From contig NZ_JAJDNA010000004.1 of assembly GCF_022340925.1 (NCBI RefSeq), forward strand, positions 1 to 47,776: DNA of 47,776 bases. Reading direction: 5' to 3'. A model generated the notes under the pieces. It saw only the letters and a program-made list of their open reading frames with translations, was not told the origin of the DNA and made no database searches. This stretch comes from Thiocapsa sp. GTDB lineage: Bacteria > Pseudomonadota > Gammaproteobacteria > Chromatiales > Chromatiaceae. The translations under genes were made by a program, and so were the position numbers. Shown here in pieces: positions 36,552 through 45,793 of this stretch (positions are counted from its first letter, which is position 1; every line of letters starts with the position of its first letter).

Positions 36552-38690
36552 ATGCAAAGCGTCTACATCGCCGGGGCCGGTTCCGGCAGCGGCAAATCCG
36601 TCGTTGTCCTGGGCTTTATGGAGATGCTCTACGCCGTCAATCGCAAGGTTGGGTTCTTCCGCCCGATCGTATCGAAGGGTATCGAGCAAGACAGCCTGAC
36701 CAAGCTCATCCGCGGCCGCTACGATCTGCCGTTCGCACCGGAGATGCTCTACGGGTGCACCGCGGAGACTGCCAGCCATCTCGTCGCGGCAGGACATTAC
36801 GACGAGCTGCTGAAAATGATCCTGAATCGATTCAAGATGCTGGAAGAGCGTTGCGAGCTTGTCGTCTGTGCGGGGACCGACTTCGATGGCCTGGTGCCGT
36901 CCTTGGAGTTCGATTTCAACGCCGACCTCGCAAACAACCTCGGCTGCAGCGTCGTCGTCGTCGTCAAGGGCTTTCAGCGCAGCCCCGAGGAGGCGCTGGA
37001 GGCTCTCTACATGGCTCATGAATCCATGCGCAATCGCGGTGGCGACTTCCTCGCCAGTGTCATCAACGGGATCGATCCGGAGTATGTCGAGCTGGTCAAG
37101 AGCCGGGCGCGCAAGCTCTTGCCGGAAAACGAGAATGTTTATGTGCTTCCGAGGCAAGCGGCGCTCGGAATGCCGACCGTGGGCGAGATCCAGCAGGCAC
37201 TCGACTGCGAGTGTCTCTGCGGCGACCAGGACGCGATGAATCAGGTGGTCTCCAATTACAAGATCGCGGCCATGGAGGTTCCCGATTTCCTCAGCTATGT
37301 CGAGGATGGCTGTCTCATCATCACTGCAGGTGATCGCTCCGACATTATCCTGGCTGCCCTCGCGGCCGACGTCTCCTCGGCCTTTCCGCGGGTTGCCGGT
37401 CTGCTGCTGACCGGTGGTCTCCAGCCGGCCGACAATGTCCAGCGCCTGCTCGAGGGCCTGCGACGCACCAAGGTGTCGATCCTGCGCGTGTCGACGGATA
37501 CCTTCACGACGGCCATGAACGTCAACGGGATCGAGGCGACGATCCTCCCTGGGGACGAACGCAAGATCGCGGCCGCGCTCGGCCTTTTCGAAGGCCACGT
37601 CGACGTCGAAGAGCTGCGTGGTCGAATCGCTGTTCGCCGCTCCGACCGGATCACGCCGCTCATGTTCGAGTACGAGCTCATCCGCCGCGCCAAGGCGCGC
37701 CGGCAGCGCATCGTGCTTCCGGAGGGCAGCGACGAGCGGATCCTGCGGGCGGCGGAGATCCTGACCCTGCGGCAGGTCGTCGACCTGACGCTGCTCGGCC
37801 ATCCGGACAAGATCCGCCGCCGGATTGCCGAGCTCGGACTGAAGCTGGAAGGGATCCCCATCATCGACCCGGCGACCGCCCCCGACCGTGAGCGCTATGC
37901 CCAGGCCTATTTCGAGCTGCGTAAGCACAAGGGTATCTCCCAGCAGATGGCGCGCGACGCCTTGGAGGACGTCAGCTACTTCGGCACCCTGATGGTGTAC
38001 GAGGGCGATGCGGACGGCATGGTCTCGGGCGCAGCCCACACCACCCAGCACACCATCCGCCCCGCCTTCGAGACGATCAAGACCAAGCCCGGCGTCAAGC
38101 TGGTCTCCAGCGTCTTCTTCATGTGCCTGGCCGACCGCGTCCTGGTCTACGGCGACTGTGCAGTGAACCCGAATCCCACCTCCGAGGAGCTTGCGGACAT
38201 CGCCATCACCTCCGCCGGGACTGCGGCTGCATTCGGCGTCGAGCCGAGGGTCGCCATGTTGTCCTATTCCAGCGGAAGCTCGGGTAAGGGTGCGGACGTG
38301 GAGCGGGTGCGCGAGGCGGTGCGGATCGCCCGGGAGCGACGACCGGACCTCAAGCTCGAGGGGCCGATCCAGTACGATGCGGCAGTCGACATCGGTGTCG
38401 CGCGCTCGAAGATGCCCGAGAGCGAGGTCGCCGGGCATGCCACGGTCTTCGTCTTCCCCGACCTCAATACCGGTAACAACACCTACAAGGCGGTCCAGCG
38501 CAGCGCGGGTGCGGTCGCCATCGGTCCGGTCCTGCAAGGGCTGAACAAGCCGGTCAACGACCTCAGTCGCGGCTGTACCGTCACCGACATCGTCAATACC
38601 GTGGCCATCACCGCGATCCAGGCACAGAACGACAGTGCAGTCGCGGCGGAGCTGGCCGATGCTGAAATGGCCTCCGCCGCGAACGGCTGA
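36552..38690 (+). CDS. pta: Phosphate acetyltransferase, long form
   Basis: Pta interconverts acetyl-CoA and acetyl phosphate. The 712-residue protein has an N-terminal P-loop domain (SVYIAGAGSGSGKSVVVLGF), a DRTGG-type middle domain and the C-terminal catalytic domain (RIVLPEGSDERILRAAEILT, VSGAAHTTQHTIRPAFETIK, SYSSGSSGKGADVERVREAV, GPIQYDAAVDIGVARSK, FPDLNTGNNTYKAVQRSAGA). The long architecture is that of E. coli Pta, where the N-terminal part affects regulation by pyruvate and NADH. ATG 36552 follows GAGGG; a start five codons earlier is less likely. ackA follows after 16 bp. Confidence 0.96.
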   Translation: MQSVYIAGAGSGSGKSVVVLGFMEMLYAVNRKVGFFRPIVSKGIEQDSLTKLIRGRYDLPFAPEMLYGCTAETASHLVAAGHYDELLKMILNRFKMLEERCELVVCAGTDFDGLVPSLEFDFNADLANNLGCSVVVVVKGFQRSPEEALEALYMAHESMRNRGGDFLASVINGIDPEYVELVKSRARKLLPENENVYVLPRQAALGMPTVGEIQQALDCECLCGDQDAMNQVVSNYKIAAMEVPDFLSYVEDGCLIITAGDRSDIILAALAADVSSAFPRVAGLLLTGGLQPADNVQRLLEGLRRTKVSILRVSTDTFTTAMNVNGIEATILPGDERKIAAALGLFEGHVDVEELRGRIAVRRSDRITPLMFEYELIRRAKARRQRIVLPEGSDERILRAAEILTLRQVVDLTLLGHPDKIRRRIAELGLKLEGIPIIDPATAPDRERYAQAYFELRKHKGISQQMARDALEDVSYFGTLMVYEGDADGMVSGAAHTTQHTIRPAFETIKTKPGVKLVSSVFFMCLADRVLVYGDCAVNPNPTSEELADIAITSAGTAAAFGVEPRVAMLSYSSGSSGKGADVERVREAVRIARERRPDLKLEGPIQYDAAVDIGVARSKMPESEVAGHATVFVFPDLNTGNNTYKAVQRSAGAVAIGPVLQGLNKPVNDLSRGCTVTDIVNTVAITAIQAQNDSAVAAELADAEMASAANG

Positions 38691-38706
38691 TCAGGAGGGA
38701 GTCCCG

Positions 38707-39930
38707 ATGAAGGTGCTGGTCGTCAACTCAGGCAGCTCCTCGATCAAGTATCAGCTCTTTCGCAGCCAGGATTGGGTGGCGCTCGCGTCGGGCTCGGTGG
38801 CGCGGATCGGTGAGGCCGAGGGCGAGATCAGGGGCGAGTGGCTCGACTGGAAGGGGGAACGGCAAACGAGTCGGGCCCCTGCGCCGATTCCCACACACCA
38901 GGAGGGCATCGACCATATCATCGCGGTGTTGCGCGAGAGCGGCGTATTGGGCGATGTCTCGGAGCTGACCGCCATCGGTCACCGGGTGGTGCATGGCGGG
39001 GAGCACTTCAAACGGCCGACCCTCGTCGACGACGCGGTCGCCAAGGCCATCGAGGAGGTGATCCCGCTTGCGCCACTGCACAATCCCGCCAATCTGGCCG
39101 GCATCGAGGTCACCCGCCGGCTGTTCCCCCGGGTCCCTTCGGTCGCCGTCTTCGACACCGCATTCCATCAGACCATGCCGCGGACCGCGTACCGGTATGC
39201 GATCCCGGAGTTCCTCTACACGGAGCACCGGATTCGTCGTTACGGCTTCCACGGGACATCGCACCACTATGTCGCCAAGCGCGCGGCCGTTCTCCTTGGC
39301 AAGCCGCTCGCGGCATGCAACCTGGTGACCCTGCATCTCGGCAATGGTGCCAGTGCGACCGCGATCCGCGAGGGCAGGAGCGTCGATACCTCCATGGGAC
39401 TCACGCCGTTGGAGGGTCTGGTCATGGGAACGCGCTGCGGCGATATCGACCCGGCCATCCACTTCTATCTGTCCAAGAACCTGGGGCTCGACACCGCCGC
39501 ACTCGAGGATCTCCTGAACCGCCAGAGCGGCCTCCTGGGTATCTGTGGCGTGAACGACATGCGCGAGATCGATCGTCTGGCCGAGGCAGGCGACGACCGC
39601 GCGGAGCTGGCCATCGGTATCAGTGCTCACCGCATCAAGAAATACATCGGGGCCTATTGTGCCGAGCTGGGGCGGGTCGATGCGATCGTCTTCACCGGCG
39701 GCATCGGCGAGAATGCCGCCGAGATCCGTTGCCGCGCCTGCGAAGGATTGGAGAACCTCGGGATCAGGATGGACGACAGCGCCAATTTCGCGATCGAGGA
39801 GCGCGGCGAGCGATGCATCAGCACGCCAGAGAGCGCGGTGCGTGTCCTCGTGATTCCGACCAACGAGGAGCTGGAGATCGCCCAGCAGGCCCTCGCAGCC
39901 GCATCCGAGGCGGCCGGTGAGTCCCATTGA
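38707..39930 (+). CDS. ackA: Acetate kinase
   Basis: AckA makes ATP and acetate from acetyl phosphate, or the reverse for acetate uptake. The 407-residue product starts MKVLVVNSGSSSIKYQLF and has GHRVVHGGEHF, VFDTAFHQTMPRTAYRYAIP, YGFHGTSHHYVAKRAA (catalytic His), HLGNGASATAIREGRSVDTS, GLTPLEGLVMGTRCGDIDPA and FTGGIGENAAEIR. GGAGGGAG upstream of ATG 38707 is a good ribosome-binding site; a longer frame starts inside pta and is rejected. It is coupled to pta in a two-gene operon. Confidence 0.97.
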   Translation: MKVLVVNSGSSSIKYQLFRSQDWVALASGSVARIGEAEGEIRGEWLDWKGERQTSRAPAPIPTHQEGIDHIIAVLRESGVLGDVSELTAIGHRVVHGGEHFKRPTLVDDAVAKAIEEVIPLAPLHNPANLAGIEVTRRLFPRVPSVAVFDTAFHQTMPRTAYRYAIPEFLYTEHRIRRYGFHGTSHHYVAKRAAVLLGKPLAACNLVTLHLGNGASATAIREGRSVDTSMGLTPLEGLVMGTRCGDIDPAIHFYLSKNLGLDTAALEDLLNRQSGLLGICGVNDMREIDRLAEAGDDRAELAIGISAHRIKKYIGAYCAELGRVDAIVFTGGIGENAAEIRCRACEGLENLGIRMDDSANFAIEERGERCISTPESAVRVLVIPTNEELEIAQQALAAASEAAGESH

Positions 39931-40253
39931 CAGCGATGCCTGGCGCCGCCCTCGGCAACTCGCGGGCTCAGCGCTTGGGACCGTGCGGACGCCGTCGGGG
40001 TGCCGTTGAATGCCCGTCGCATCTGGGTTTTTCGGTCAGCGAGAGGCGTCGATCGTGCCCGAGAGCAAGGCGCGACGACGCGTAACAGCCGCCTCCATTG
40101 CGCGAAGTCGCAACGCCGGTAGTGGGTGCGAGAGGCGTGCATCGCGGCAAAATCCATGCGTGGCGGGGATATGCTCGCTGGAGGCTGGAGGCGCTTTCCA
40201 GCATAATCCCGGGCCCCGCATTCCAATAAAAACGACCGCTTTGGGAGGTGACG
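39931..40253. other. 323-bp intergenic region between ackA and the OmpA-family gene
   Basis: No credible gene is visible on either strand. Two small hairpins are present: TTGCG...CGCAA around 40098-40113 and GCTGGA...TCCAGC at 40184-40202. CATAAT at 40202-40207 could be a -10 box for the following gene, but the expected -35 is poor. GGGAGG at 40242-40247 is the ribosome-binding site of the next gene. Confidence 0.4.
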
Positions 40254-42155
40254 ATGAACGGTGCCAACTCCACCTGGTTGAAGCCGATTGCCTGGATGCT
40301 GCTGGCTGCCCTGCTCGGTGTTTATCTGCTCTACGACTGGTACACGGACCGACTCGACGCCCAGTTGGCGGAGAAGGAGACGCGAATCTCTGAGACCCTC
40401 GCCCTGCTGCAGGACCGGGACGCCCGGATCGGCCCGATCCAGGGCGAGGTCGCACAGCTCAAAGCGCGGCTCGCCGAGCAGGCGAGTGAGCTTTCCAAAG
40501 AGAAACAGCAGCTCGGCGCTCAGGTGGCGGCGGCCGAGCTGCGCCACGCCCAGCTCGAGGACGACATGCAGGCGCTCCGGCGCACTCATGCCGAGGCGCT
40601 TGGCGCGGAGCGGGCCAAGGTCGCTCAGGCGATCGAGGAGCGCGAGCAGCGGGAGAACGCCTACCGCGAGCTGCACAGCCTGTTCGAGGAGGCCCAGGAG
40701 CAGATCGTCACCCTGAAGCGCGAGCTCGCCGGGCTGCAGCAGGCGATCGCGGAGTCCGCAGCTGAGCATCGCGAGCAGGTCGCGGAGCTCGAGCGTCACC
40801 TCAACGAGCGAGTCCGGTTGGCGAAGGCAACCCCCAAGGACGCGGAGCTGATGCGGGCGGCGCAGGCCGCCGGCCTGCTTCCGCCGGCGGCCGCTGTGCG
40901 AGAAGAGGATCAGGACCTCGCCGACCAACTGGCCGAGACCCAAGCCAGTCTGCAGGCGCTGCAGACGGAGTACGAAGCCGCCCGTGGCGAGTACCGCGAG
41001 CAGATTGCGACTCTGGAGGAAGCGCTTGCCGACGCCCGCGCCCAGCCCGCTCGGCCGGGCGGCCATGCCGCCGCCGCAATGGAGATGGAGAAGGCCCGCG
41101 CGGCGTACGCCGAACAACTGGCCACAGCCGAGTCCCGGATCGGGGCCTTGACCGAACGGCTGCGTCGATCCTACACGCCCAAGGCCTTCGCCGCGCTGCG
41201 GGAACGTCTCGAGCGGACCGAATCCGAGCTCGCCCAAGTCAGGGCCGCGGCCGCGGCCGCCGGGGAGAAGGCCGGCGCGGCGCAAGCCGAACAACTGGCC
41301 GCAGCCGAGTCCCGGATCGGGGCCTTGACGGAACGGGTGCGTCAATCCTTTGCGCCCGACGCTGTCGCCCTTCTGCAAGCGCGGCTCGCGCAGGCCGAGC
41401 TCGAGCTCGGCCGGGTCAGGTCCGAGGCCGATGCCGCCGTCGCGGAGGCCAGGGCGGACGGGGATCGCAGGGCTGAGGCGGGTCAGGCCAAGCTCGCCGC
41501 CCTGTCCGAGCGGCTCGCGACCGAGCAGGCGGAGGCGGCGAAACGAGAGGCGGATCAAGATGCTGTGATCGCCGAGGTCAAGGACGCGCTGTCCCGGGCA
41601 GAGCAGGAGCTCAGCGCGGCGCGAGGGGATGCCGGCGATGAGGCCCGGGCCAGGATTGCGGAGCTGGAGGCGGCCGTCGAGGAAGAGCGCCGACAGTCGG
41701 GCCAAGCTCAGTCCGCGCTGCGCGCCGAGGCGGAGCAGGCGGTGTCGAGACTCCGCGGGCTCTACCAGCGCTTCTCCGAGCTGGGTGGGACCTACACCGC
41801 TCGCGGGATGCTCCTGAAGCTGGCCGACACCGAGCTCCGCTTCCCGACCGGGACGGCGACCCTGACCGACGCCGATCTGCCGAGCCTGGATCGGATCGCC
41901 AGCCTGCTTGCCGATCATCCCAACCTCGAGGCCCGGATCGAGGGCCATACCGACAGCCTCGGTGACGAGGAGACCAACCTGGCCTTGTCGCAGGAGCGCG
42001 CCGAGGCGGTGAAGGCCGCGCTGATCGAGCGTGGGGTCGACCCAGCACGCCTGAGCGCCGAAGGGGTTGGTCCAGCGCGCCCGATCGCCGACAACTCGAA
42101 CCCGGCCGGACGCGCCCAGAATCGGCGCGTCGAGGTGTATGTCAGCGAGGAATGA
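40254..42155 (+). CDS. Membrane-anchored coiled-coil protein with C-terminal OmpA domain
   Basis: The 633-residue protein has one N-terminal membrane helix (IAWMLLAALLGVYLLY, about 12-27), then about 470 residues of charged heptad-rich sequence predicted to form a long coiled coil, and a C-terminal OmpA/MotB peptidoglycan-binding domain (LADTELRFPTGTATLTDADL, IEGHTDSLGDEETNLALSQE, RAEAVKAALIERGVDPARLS, GRAQNRRVEVYVSEE). The NxxLSxxRAxxVxxxL pattern and the two conserved domain residues for diaminopimelate binding (Asp in HTDS, Arg in NRRVE) are present. It would span from inner membrane to peptidoglycan. ATG 40254 has GGGAGG 6 bp upstream. Two near-identical 59-residue repeats occur in the coil. 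Confidence 0.9.
   Translation: MNGANSTWLKPIAWMLLAALLGVYLLYDWYTDRLDAQLAEKETRISETLALLQDRDARIGPIQGEVAQLKARLAEQASELSKEKQQLGAQVAAAELRHAQLEDDMQALRRTHAEALGAERAKVAQAIEEREQRENAYRELHSLFEEAQEQIVTLKRELAGLQQAIAESAAEHREQVAELERHLNERVRLAKATPKDAELMRAAQAAGLLPPAAAVREEDQDLADQLAETQASLQALQTEYEAARGEYREQIATLEEALADARAQPARPGGHAAAAMEMEKARAAYAEQLATAESRIGALTERLRRSYTPKAFAALRERLERTESELAQVRAAAAAAGEKAGAAQAEQLAAAESRIGALTERVRQSFAPDAVALLQARLAQAELELGRVRSEADAAVAEARADGDRRAEAGQAKLAALSERLATEQAEAAKREADQDAVIAEVKDALSRAEQELSAARGDAGDEARARIAELEAAVEEERRQSGQAQSALRAEAEQAVSRLRGLYQRFSELGGTYTARGMLLKLADTELRFPTGTATLTDADLPSLDRIASLLADHPNLEARIEGHTDSLGDEETNLALSQERAEAVKAALIERGVDPARLSAEGVGPARPIADNSNPAGRAQNRRVEVYVSEE
41109..41348 (+). repeat. Direct repeat, 177-bp period, in the coiled-coil gene
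   Basis: The 63-base segments starting at 41109 and 41286 differ at only four positions. Both encode AEQLAxAESRIGALTER, and the repeated unit is 59 codons, so it keeps the frame. This points to a recent internal duplication within the coiled-coil region. Confidence 0.85.
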
Positions 42156-42237
42156 TACGGTCGGTCCCGGAGCCCCACCTGTGTGGACCGATCCGGCGTC
42201 AAAGAGCGGAGCCTGAGCTGGTGATTCGGGCGACCGA

Positions 42238-43092
42238 GTGACCATGCAGCCGCCGGCCGGGCCGGTCGCTGGGGGCGAGCGGGAGGGCTGGTGCGCCAGA
42301 CTCCAGCTCGAGATTGCCTCGCGGGATGGGTGCAGTCGCGTCGTCGATAAGCGTCAGCTGGGCCCGCTGACCATCCAGCGACCCTTTTATCCCGAGGGCC
42401 CGCCCTGTCATCTTTATCTGCTGCACCCGCCCGGCGGGGTCGTGGGGGGCGATCGACTCGACATCGAGGTCCGGGTCCAGGCCGGCGCGCACGCGCTCGT
42501 CACCACGCCGGGCGCCACCAAGCTCTATCGCAGCGCCGGTCCCCGCGCCATCCAACGGCAGTCTCTGACGGTCGCCGCGGGGGGGGTCCTCGAATGGTTT
42601 CCGCACGAGAGCATCCTCTTTTCCGGGGCGGTCTGCAGCCTGCGCACGCAGGTCGAGATCGCCGGAGACGCGCGTTTCATCGGCTGGGAGATCCAGTGCC
42701 TGGGCCGCCCCGCGGTGGGCGAGCGATTCCGCGCTGGCGGCGCAGACATCGCCCTGTGCCTGATGCGCGATGCCAGGCCGCTCCTGATGGAGCGTCTGCG
42801 TCTCGCCGGCGAGTCGACACTCGACGGCCCGGCGAATCTACGGGGGTTCGCCGTGTGCGCGACCCTGATCGCAGCCGGCGCGGATGCGGATGCGCTCGCG
42901 ACCGCCCGGCGCCGCGTGGGCGACGGGGTGTGCCATCCGGTCGGGGTCAGCCTGATCGACGAGCTCCTGGTCGTCCGGGCGCTTGCCCCGCAGGTCGAGC
43001 CGGTGGCCCGTCTCTTCGTCGACCTGTGGTCTGCACTGCGACCCCGCCTGATCGGTATCGAGGCGTCGCCGCCGCGGATCTGGTCCACCTGA
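42238..43092 (+). CDS. ureD: Urease accessory protein UreD (UreH), isolated
   Basis: UreD binds apo-urease and with UreF, UreG and UreE helps insert nickel. The 284-residue product has the family landmarks RQLGPLTIQRPFYPEG, HLYLLHPPGGVVGGDRLDIE, ALVTTPGATKLYRSAG, GVLEWFPHESILFSGA and GDARFIGWEIQCLGRPAVGE. It starts at GTG 42238 or ATG 42244; no strong ribosome-binding site decides between them. ureD is normally the first gene of a ureDABC or ureDABCEFG operon, yet the next gene here is a convergent histidine kinase, so ureA-ureG are not downstream. The gene itself looks intact. Confidence 0.92.
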   Translation: MTMQPPAGPVAGGEREGWCARLQLEIASRDGCSRVVDKRQLGPLTIQRPFYPEGPPCHLYLLHPPGGVVGGDRLDIEVRVQAGAHALVTTPGATKLYRSAGPRAIQRQSLTVAAGGVLEWFPHESILFSGAVCSLRTQVEIAGDARFIGWEIQCLGRPAVGERFRAGGADIALCLMRDARPLLMERLRLAGESTLDGPANLRGFAVCATLIAAGADADALATARRRVGDGVCHPVGVSLIDELLVVRALAPQVEPVARLFVDLWSALRPRLIGIEASPPRIWST

Positions 43093-43106
43093 GGACCTGC
43101 CCGCGA

Positions 43107-45782
43107 TCAATCCCCATTGGGGCTCTGCCGTTGAAGCGCCCGGACACGGTCTTGCAGCTCGGTGAGCGGTGCCTCGGCGGCAGCTCGCTCCAGCTCGCGC
43201 ACGCCGGTCTCGAATGCCCGCAAGCCGAAAAAACCGCAAAGTCCCTTCAGCTCATGCGACAGCTCACCGACCGCGTGTCGGTCACGGCTGGCGACGGCCG
43301 TCGCGAGACGCCCGAGCAGCGCCCGAACCTCACCCAGCAACCGCCCGTCCAGGGTGCTCGGCAGGAGGGGCGCATCGGCGTTGATCACCGAGTGCTCGGG
43401 GGCTGCCGAATCGGGCATCGACGGTCCCGTCCGGTCCGGAGATGCGAGGGCGCGGCATAGCGCCTCGTCCAATGCCCCCTCCCAGACCGGCTTCAGCAGG
43501 AAGCCATCGAAGATCGCGTCCGCTCCTGCGTTCCCGGGCGTGCCGAAGACGTCCGCGCTCACGGCGATAATGGGCGGGCAGGTCCCCTGAGCCTGCGCGG
43601 AGCGGATGGCCCGGGCTGTCTCCAGCCCGTCCATCCCGGGCATGTGCACGTCCAAAAAGATGAGGTCGAATGTGGATCGACGCGTCTTGGTGATGGCTTC
43701 GGGGCCGTCGCGGGCCTCGCTCACGTCCACCTCGCGCAGCTCCAGCAGGCGGCGCATCAGAAGCCGGTTGAAGGGATTGTCTTCCACCACCAAGACCCGG
43801 CGTCCGGGATAGCGCGGCCGGACACCGATGGGTGGAGCCGGCGCCTCGAGGTTGGCGCGCTGGCCACTGAGGCGGCAGAGGCACTGATGCAGCAGGGACC
43901 TGCGCACGGGTTTAACGGTCCATTCGAGATCGCCCTGTTCACGCAATGTCGTCGGCGGCGTCCACTGCTCGGTTCCGACAAGCACCAGGACCGGCCCTCG
44001 GTAGCGGGTGCGCAGCTGCGTCACCAGTATTTCGAAGGTCTTGGGGCGGCTCTCCTGCCTGTCGAGTCCTAGAATCAGGAGATCGAAGGGTCGTCCGGTG
44101 TCCGCCGCGCTCTTCAGCATCGCCATGATTTGATTGCTGCGCCCGGCGCTGAAGACCTCCATGGACCAGCCGAGCAGGATGGTTCGCAGGGCCCGCAGCT
44201 GGACGGGTTGACGGTCGTAGACCAGGATCTTGCGTCCGGCCAACGGCCCGGAATCCAAGGCGGGGATCGGTTGGCGGGTGGGTCCGCAGGGTAGCGAGAA
44301 GAAGAAACGGCTGCCCTTGCCCGGCGTGGCCTCGACCCCGATGCGCCCGCCCATGAGCTCGACCAGGCGTTTCGAGATGGTCAGCCCGAGGCCGGTCCCC
44401 CCGTAACGCCGCGTGATCGAGCTGTCCGCTTGCGCGAAAGGCTGGAACAGCCGGGCGCGCTGCTCCTCGGACAGGCCGATGCCGGTGTCGCTCACCACGA
44501 TTCGCACGGCGCCCTGGGCATCCTCGACCGCGGTGTACCCGGCCTCGACGAAGACGTGCCCGGCCGCGGTGAACTTGATGGCGTTGTTCAGCAGGTTGAT
44601 GAGCACCTGGGCGATGCGATCGGGGTCCCCCAGCAGGGTCTCGGGGATGTCCCGATGCAGGACGAGAGCCAGCTCCAAGCCTTTTTCGTGGGCAGCTGGA
44701 CTCAGCATGGTCACGACGTCTTCCAGACAGACACGCAGGTCGAACGGCAGGCGCTCCAGCTCGATGCTGCCCGACTCCAGCTTGGTGAAGTCCAGGATGC
44801 CGTCGACGACGCACAACAACTGATTCGCGGCCCGGTCGATGGTCCGGGTGTATTCAAGCGCCGCCTGGCCGCCGGCGTCTCCCCGAAGGAGTCGGCTGAA
44901 ACCGACCACCGCATTGAGCGGGGTTCGGATCTCATGGCTCATCCGCGCCAGGAAGGCCTGTTTCTCCCGTCCTGCCGCCACGGCCTCGCGGCGGGCGGCC
45001 TCCAACTGGGCGTTCTTGGCCGAAAGGGCCTCGACGGTGCGTTGCAGCTCGGCGGTGGCGGCTCTGACTTGCTCACGAAGTGCAGACTGCGAGCCTTCCA
45101 ATGCCTTCGCCATGCGATTGAAGTCGCGGGCGAGCTCGCCGATCTCACCCCGAACCGTCTTCTCGACGCGGACGCCGCGTTGGCCCTCCCTGTAGCGTCT
45201 CATTGCCGCACTCAGCGCGAGCAGCGGATCCGAGATGCCGGCGCCGATCCGCAGGGCCGCGAGCAGGCTCAGCAGCAGGGCGCCGGCGATGAGGAGGAGG
45301 CCGCCGCCGAGGATCTCGCGTTGGCGGACCGCCATCTCTTCCGTCGAGAGGCGGATCTCCGCCCAACCCAGTGGGACGTGCGAGACGTCCCTCTGGGTCT
45401 CGTCCGGAAAGTCCGTCAACTGGACGCCCGTGGTGCCGATGGCCGCCCGAAACAGCCCGGCGATGTCCCGCTTCTCGGGAGGTGTCCCGCACGCCGCCAG
45501 CAGCTCGCCATCTGCGCCGCGCAGCCCCACCCAGATGACCTCCGGCTGGCCAAGCGCCGAGTCGCACAGGCCCTGAAGCTGTTTCAGATTGCGGGCGAAG
45601 AGGGCCAGCTCGGCCGCCATGGCCAGATTGTCGGCGATGATTCGGCCACGTTCCCATAGATGCTCGGACTCGTGAGTGAGTCGCTCCCGGACCAGATAGC
45701 CGCCGACCAGCAGGGCGATCGCGAGCGGCGGGATCAGCGCGAGCAGCACGATGCGCGCCCGGATCCCCAAACCACCATGCAT
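43107..45782 (-). CDS. Hybrid sensor histidine kinase with degenerate receiver, receiver and HPt domains
   Basis: The 891-residue BarA/TorS-like kinase has membrane helices at about 10-31 and 159-180 bounding a periplasmic sensor domain, a HAMP region (184-229), a coiled coil, HisKA with phosphorylated His283 ([17 protein letters not shown]), an ATPase domain with N box [16 protein letters not shown] and GGTGLGL, a first receiver-like domain (517-640) that lacks its Asp (GLDR in place of LD), a true receiver (about 661-780, Asp711 in [12 protein letters not shown], Lys764), and a C-terminal HPt with His843 ([13 protein letters not shown]). ATG 45782 is 11 bp after the stop of the binding-protein gene. 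A multi-step phosphorelay to the co-encoded response regulator is likely. Confidence 0.93.
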   Translation of the reverse strand: MHGGLGIRARIVLLALIPPLAIALLVGGYLVRERLTHESEHLWERGRIIADNLAMAAELALFARNLKQLQGLCDSALGQPEVIWVGLRGADGELLAACGTPPEKRDIAGLFRAAIGTTGVQLTDFPDETQRDVSHVPLGWAEIRLSTEEMAVRQREILGGGLLLIAGALLLSLLAALRIGAGISDPLLALSAAMRRYREGQRGVRVEKTVRGEIGELARDFNRMAKALEGSQSALREQVRAATAELQRTVEALSAKNAQLEAARREAVAAGREKQAFLARMSHEIRTPLNAVVGFSRLLRGDAGGQAALEYTRTIDRAANQLLCVVDGILDFTKLESGSIELERLPFDLRVCLEDVVTMLSPAAHEKGLELALVLHRDIPETLLGDPDRIAQVLINLLNNAIKFTAAGHVFVEAGYTAVEDAQGAVRIVVSDTGIGLSEEQRARLFQPFAQADSSITRRYGGTGLGLTISKRLVELMGGRIGVEATPGKGSRFFFSLPCGPTRQPIPALDSGPLAGRKILVYDRQPVQLRALRTILLGWSMEVFSAGRSNQIMAMLKSAADTGRPFDLLILGLDRQESRPKTFEILVTQLRTRYRGPVLVLVGTEQWTPPTTLREQGDLEWTVKPVRRSLLHQCLCRLSGQRANLEAPAPPIGVRPRYPGRRVLVVEDNPFNRLLMRRLLELREVDVSEARDGPEAITKTRRSTFDLIFLDVHMPGMDGLETARAIRSAQAQGTCPPIIAVSADVFGTPGNAGADAIFDGFLLKPVWEGALDEALCRALASPDRTGPSMPDSAAPEHSVINADAPLLPSTLDGRLLGEVRALLGRLATAVASRDRHAVGELSHELKGLCGFFGLRAFETGVRELERAAAEAPLTELQDRVRALQRQSPNGD

Positions 45783-45793
45783 TCGTGGGGATT

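Noticed and set aside
36522..38537. 671-codon open frame antisense to pta
   Set aside because: Full overlap with an unmistakable phosphate acetyltransferase gene on the other strand; typical high-GC shadow.
39654..42245. 863-codon open frame antisense to ackA and the OmpA-family gene
   Set aside because: It is the complement of two strongly supported genes; GC-rich codon-position bias creates long antisense frames. Its predicted protein has no domain sense.
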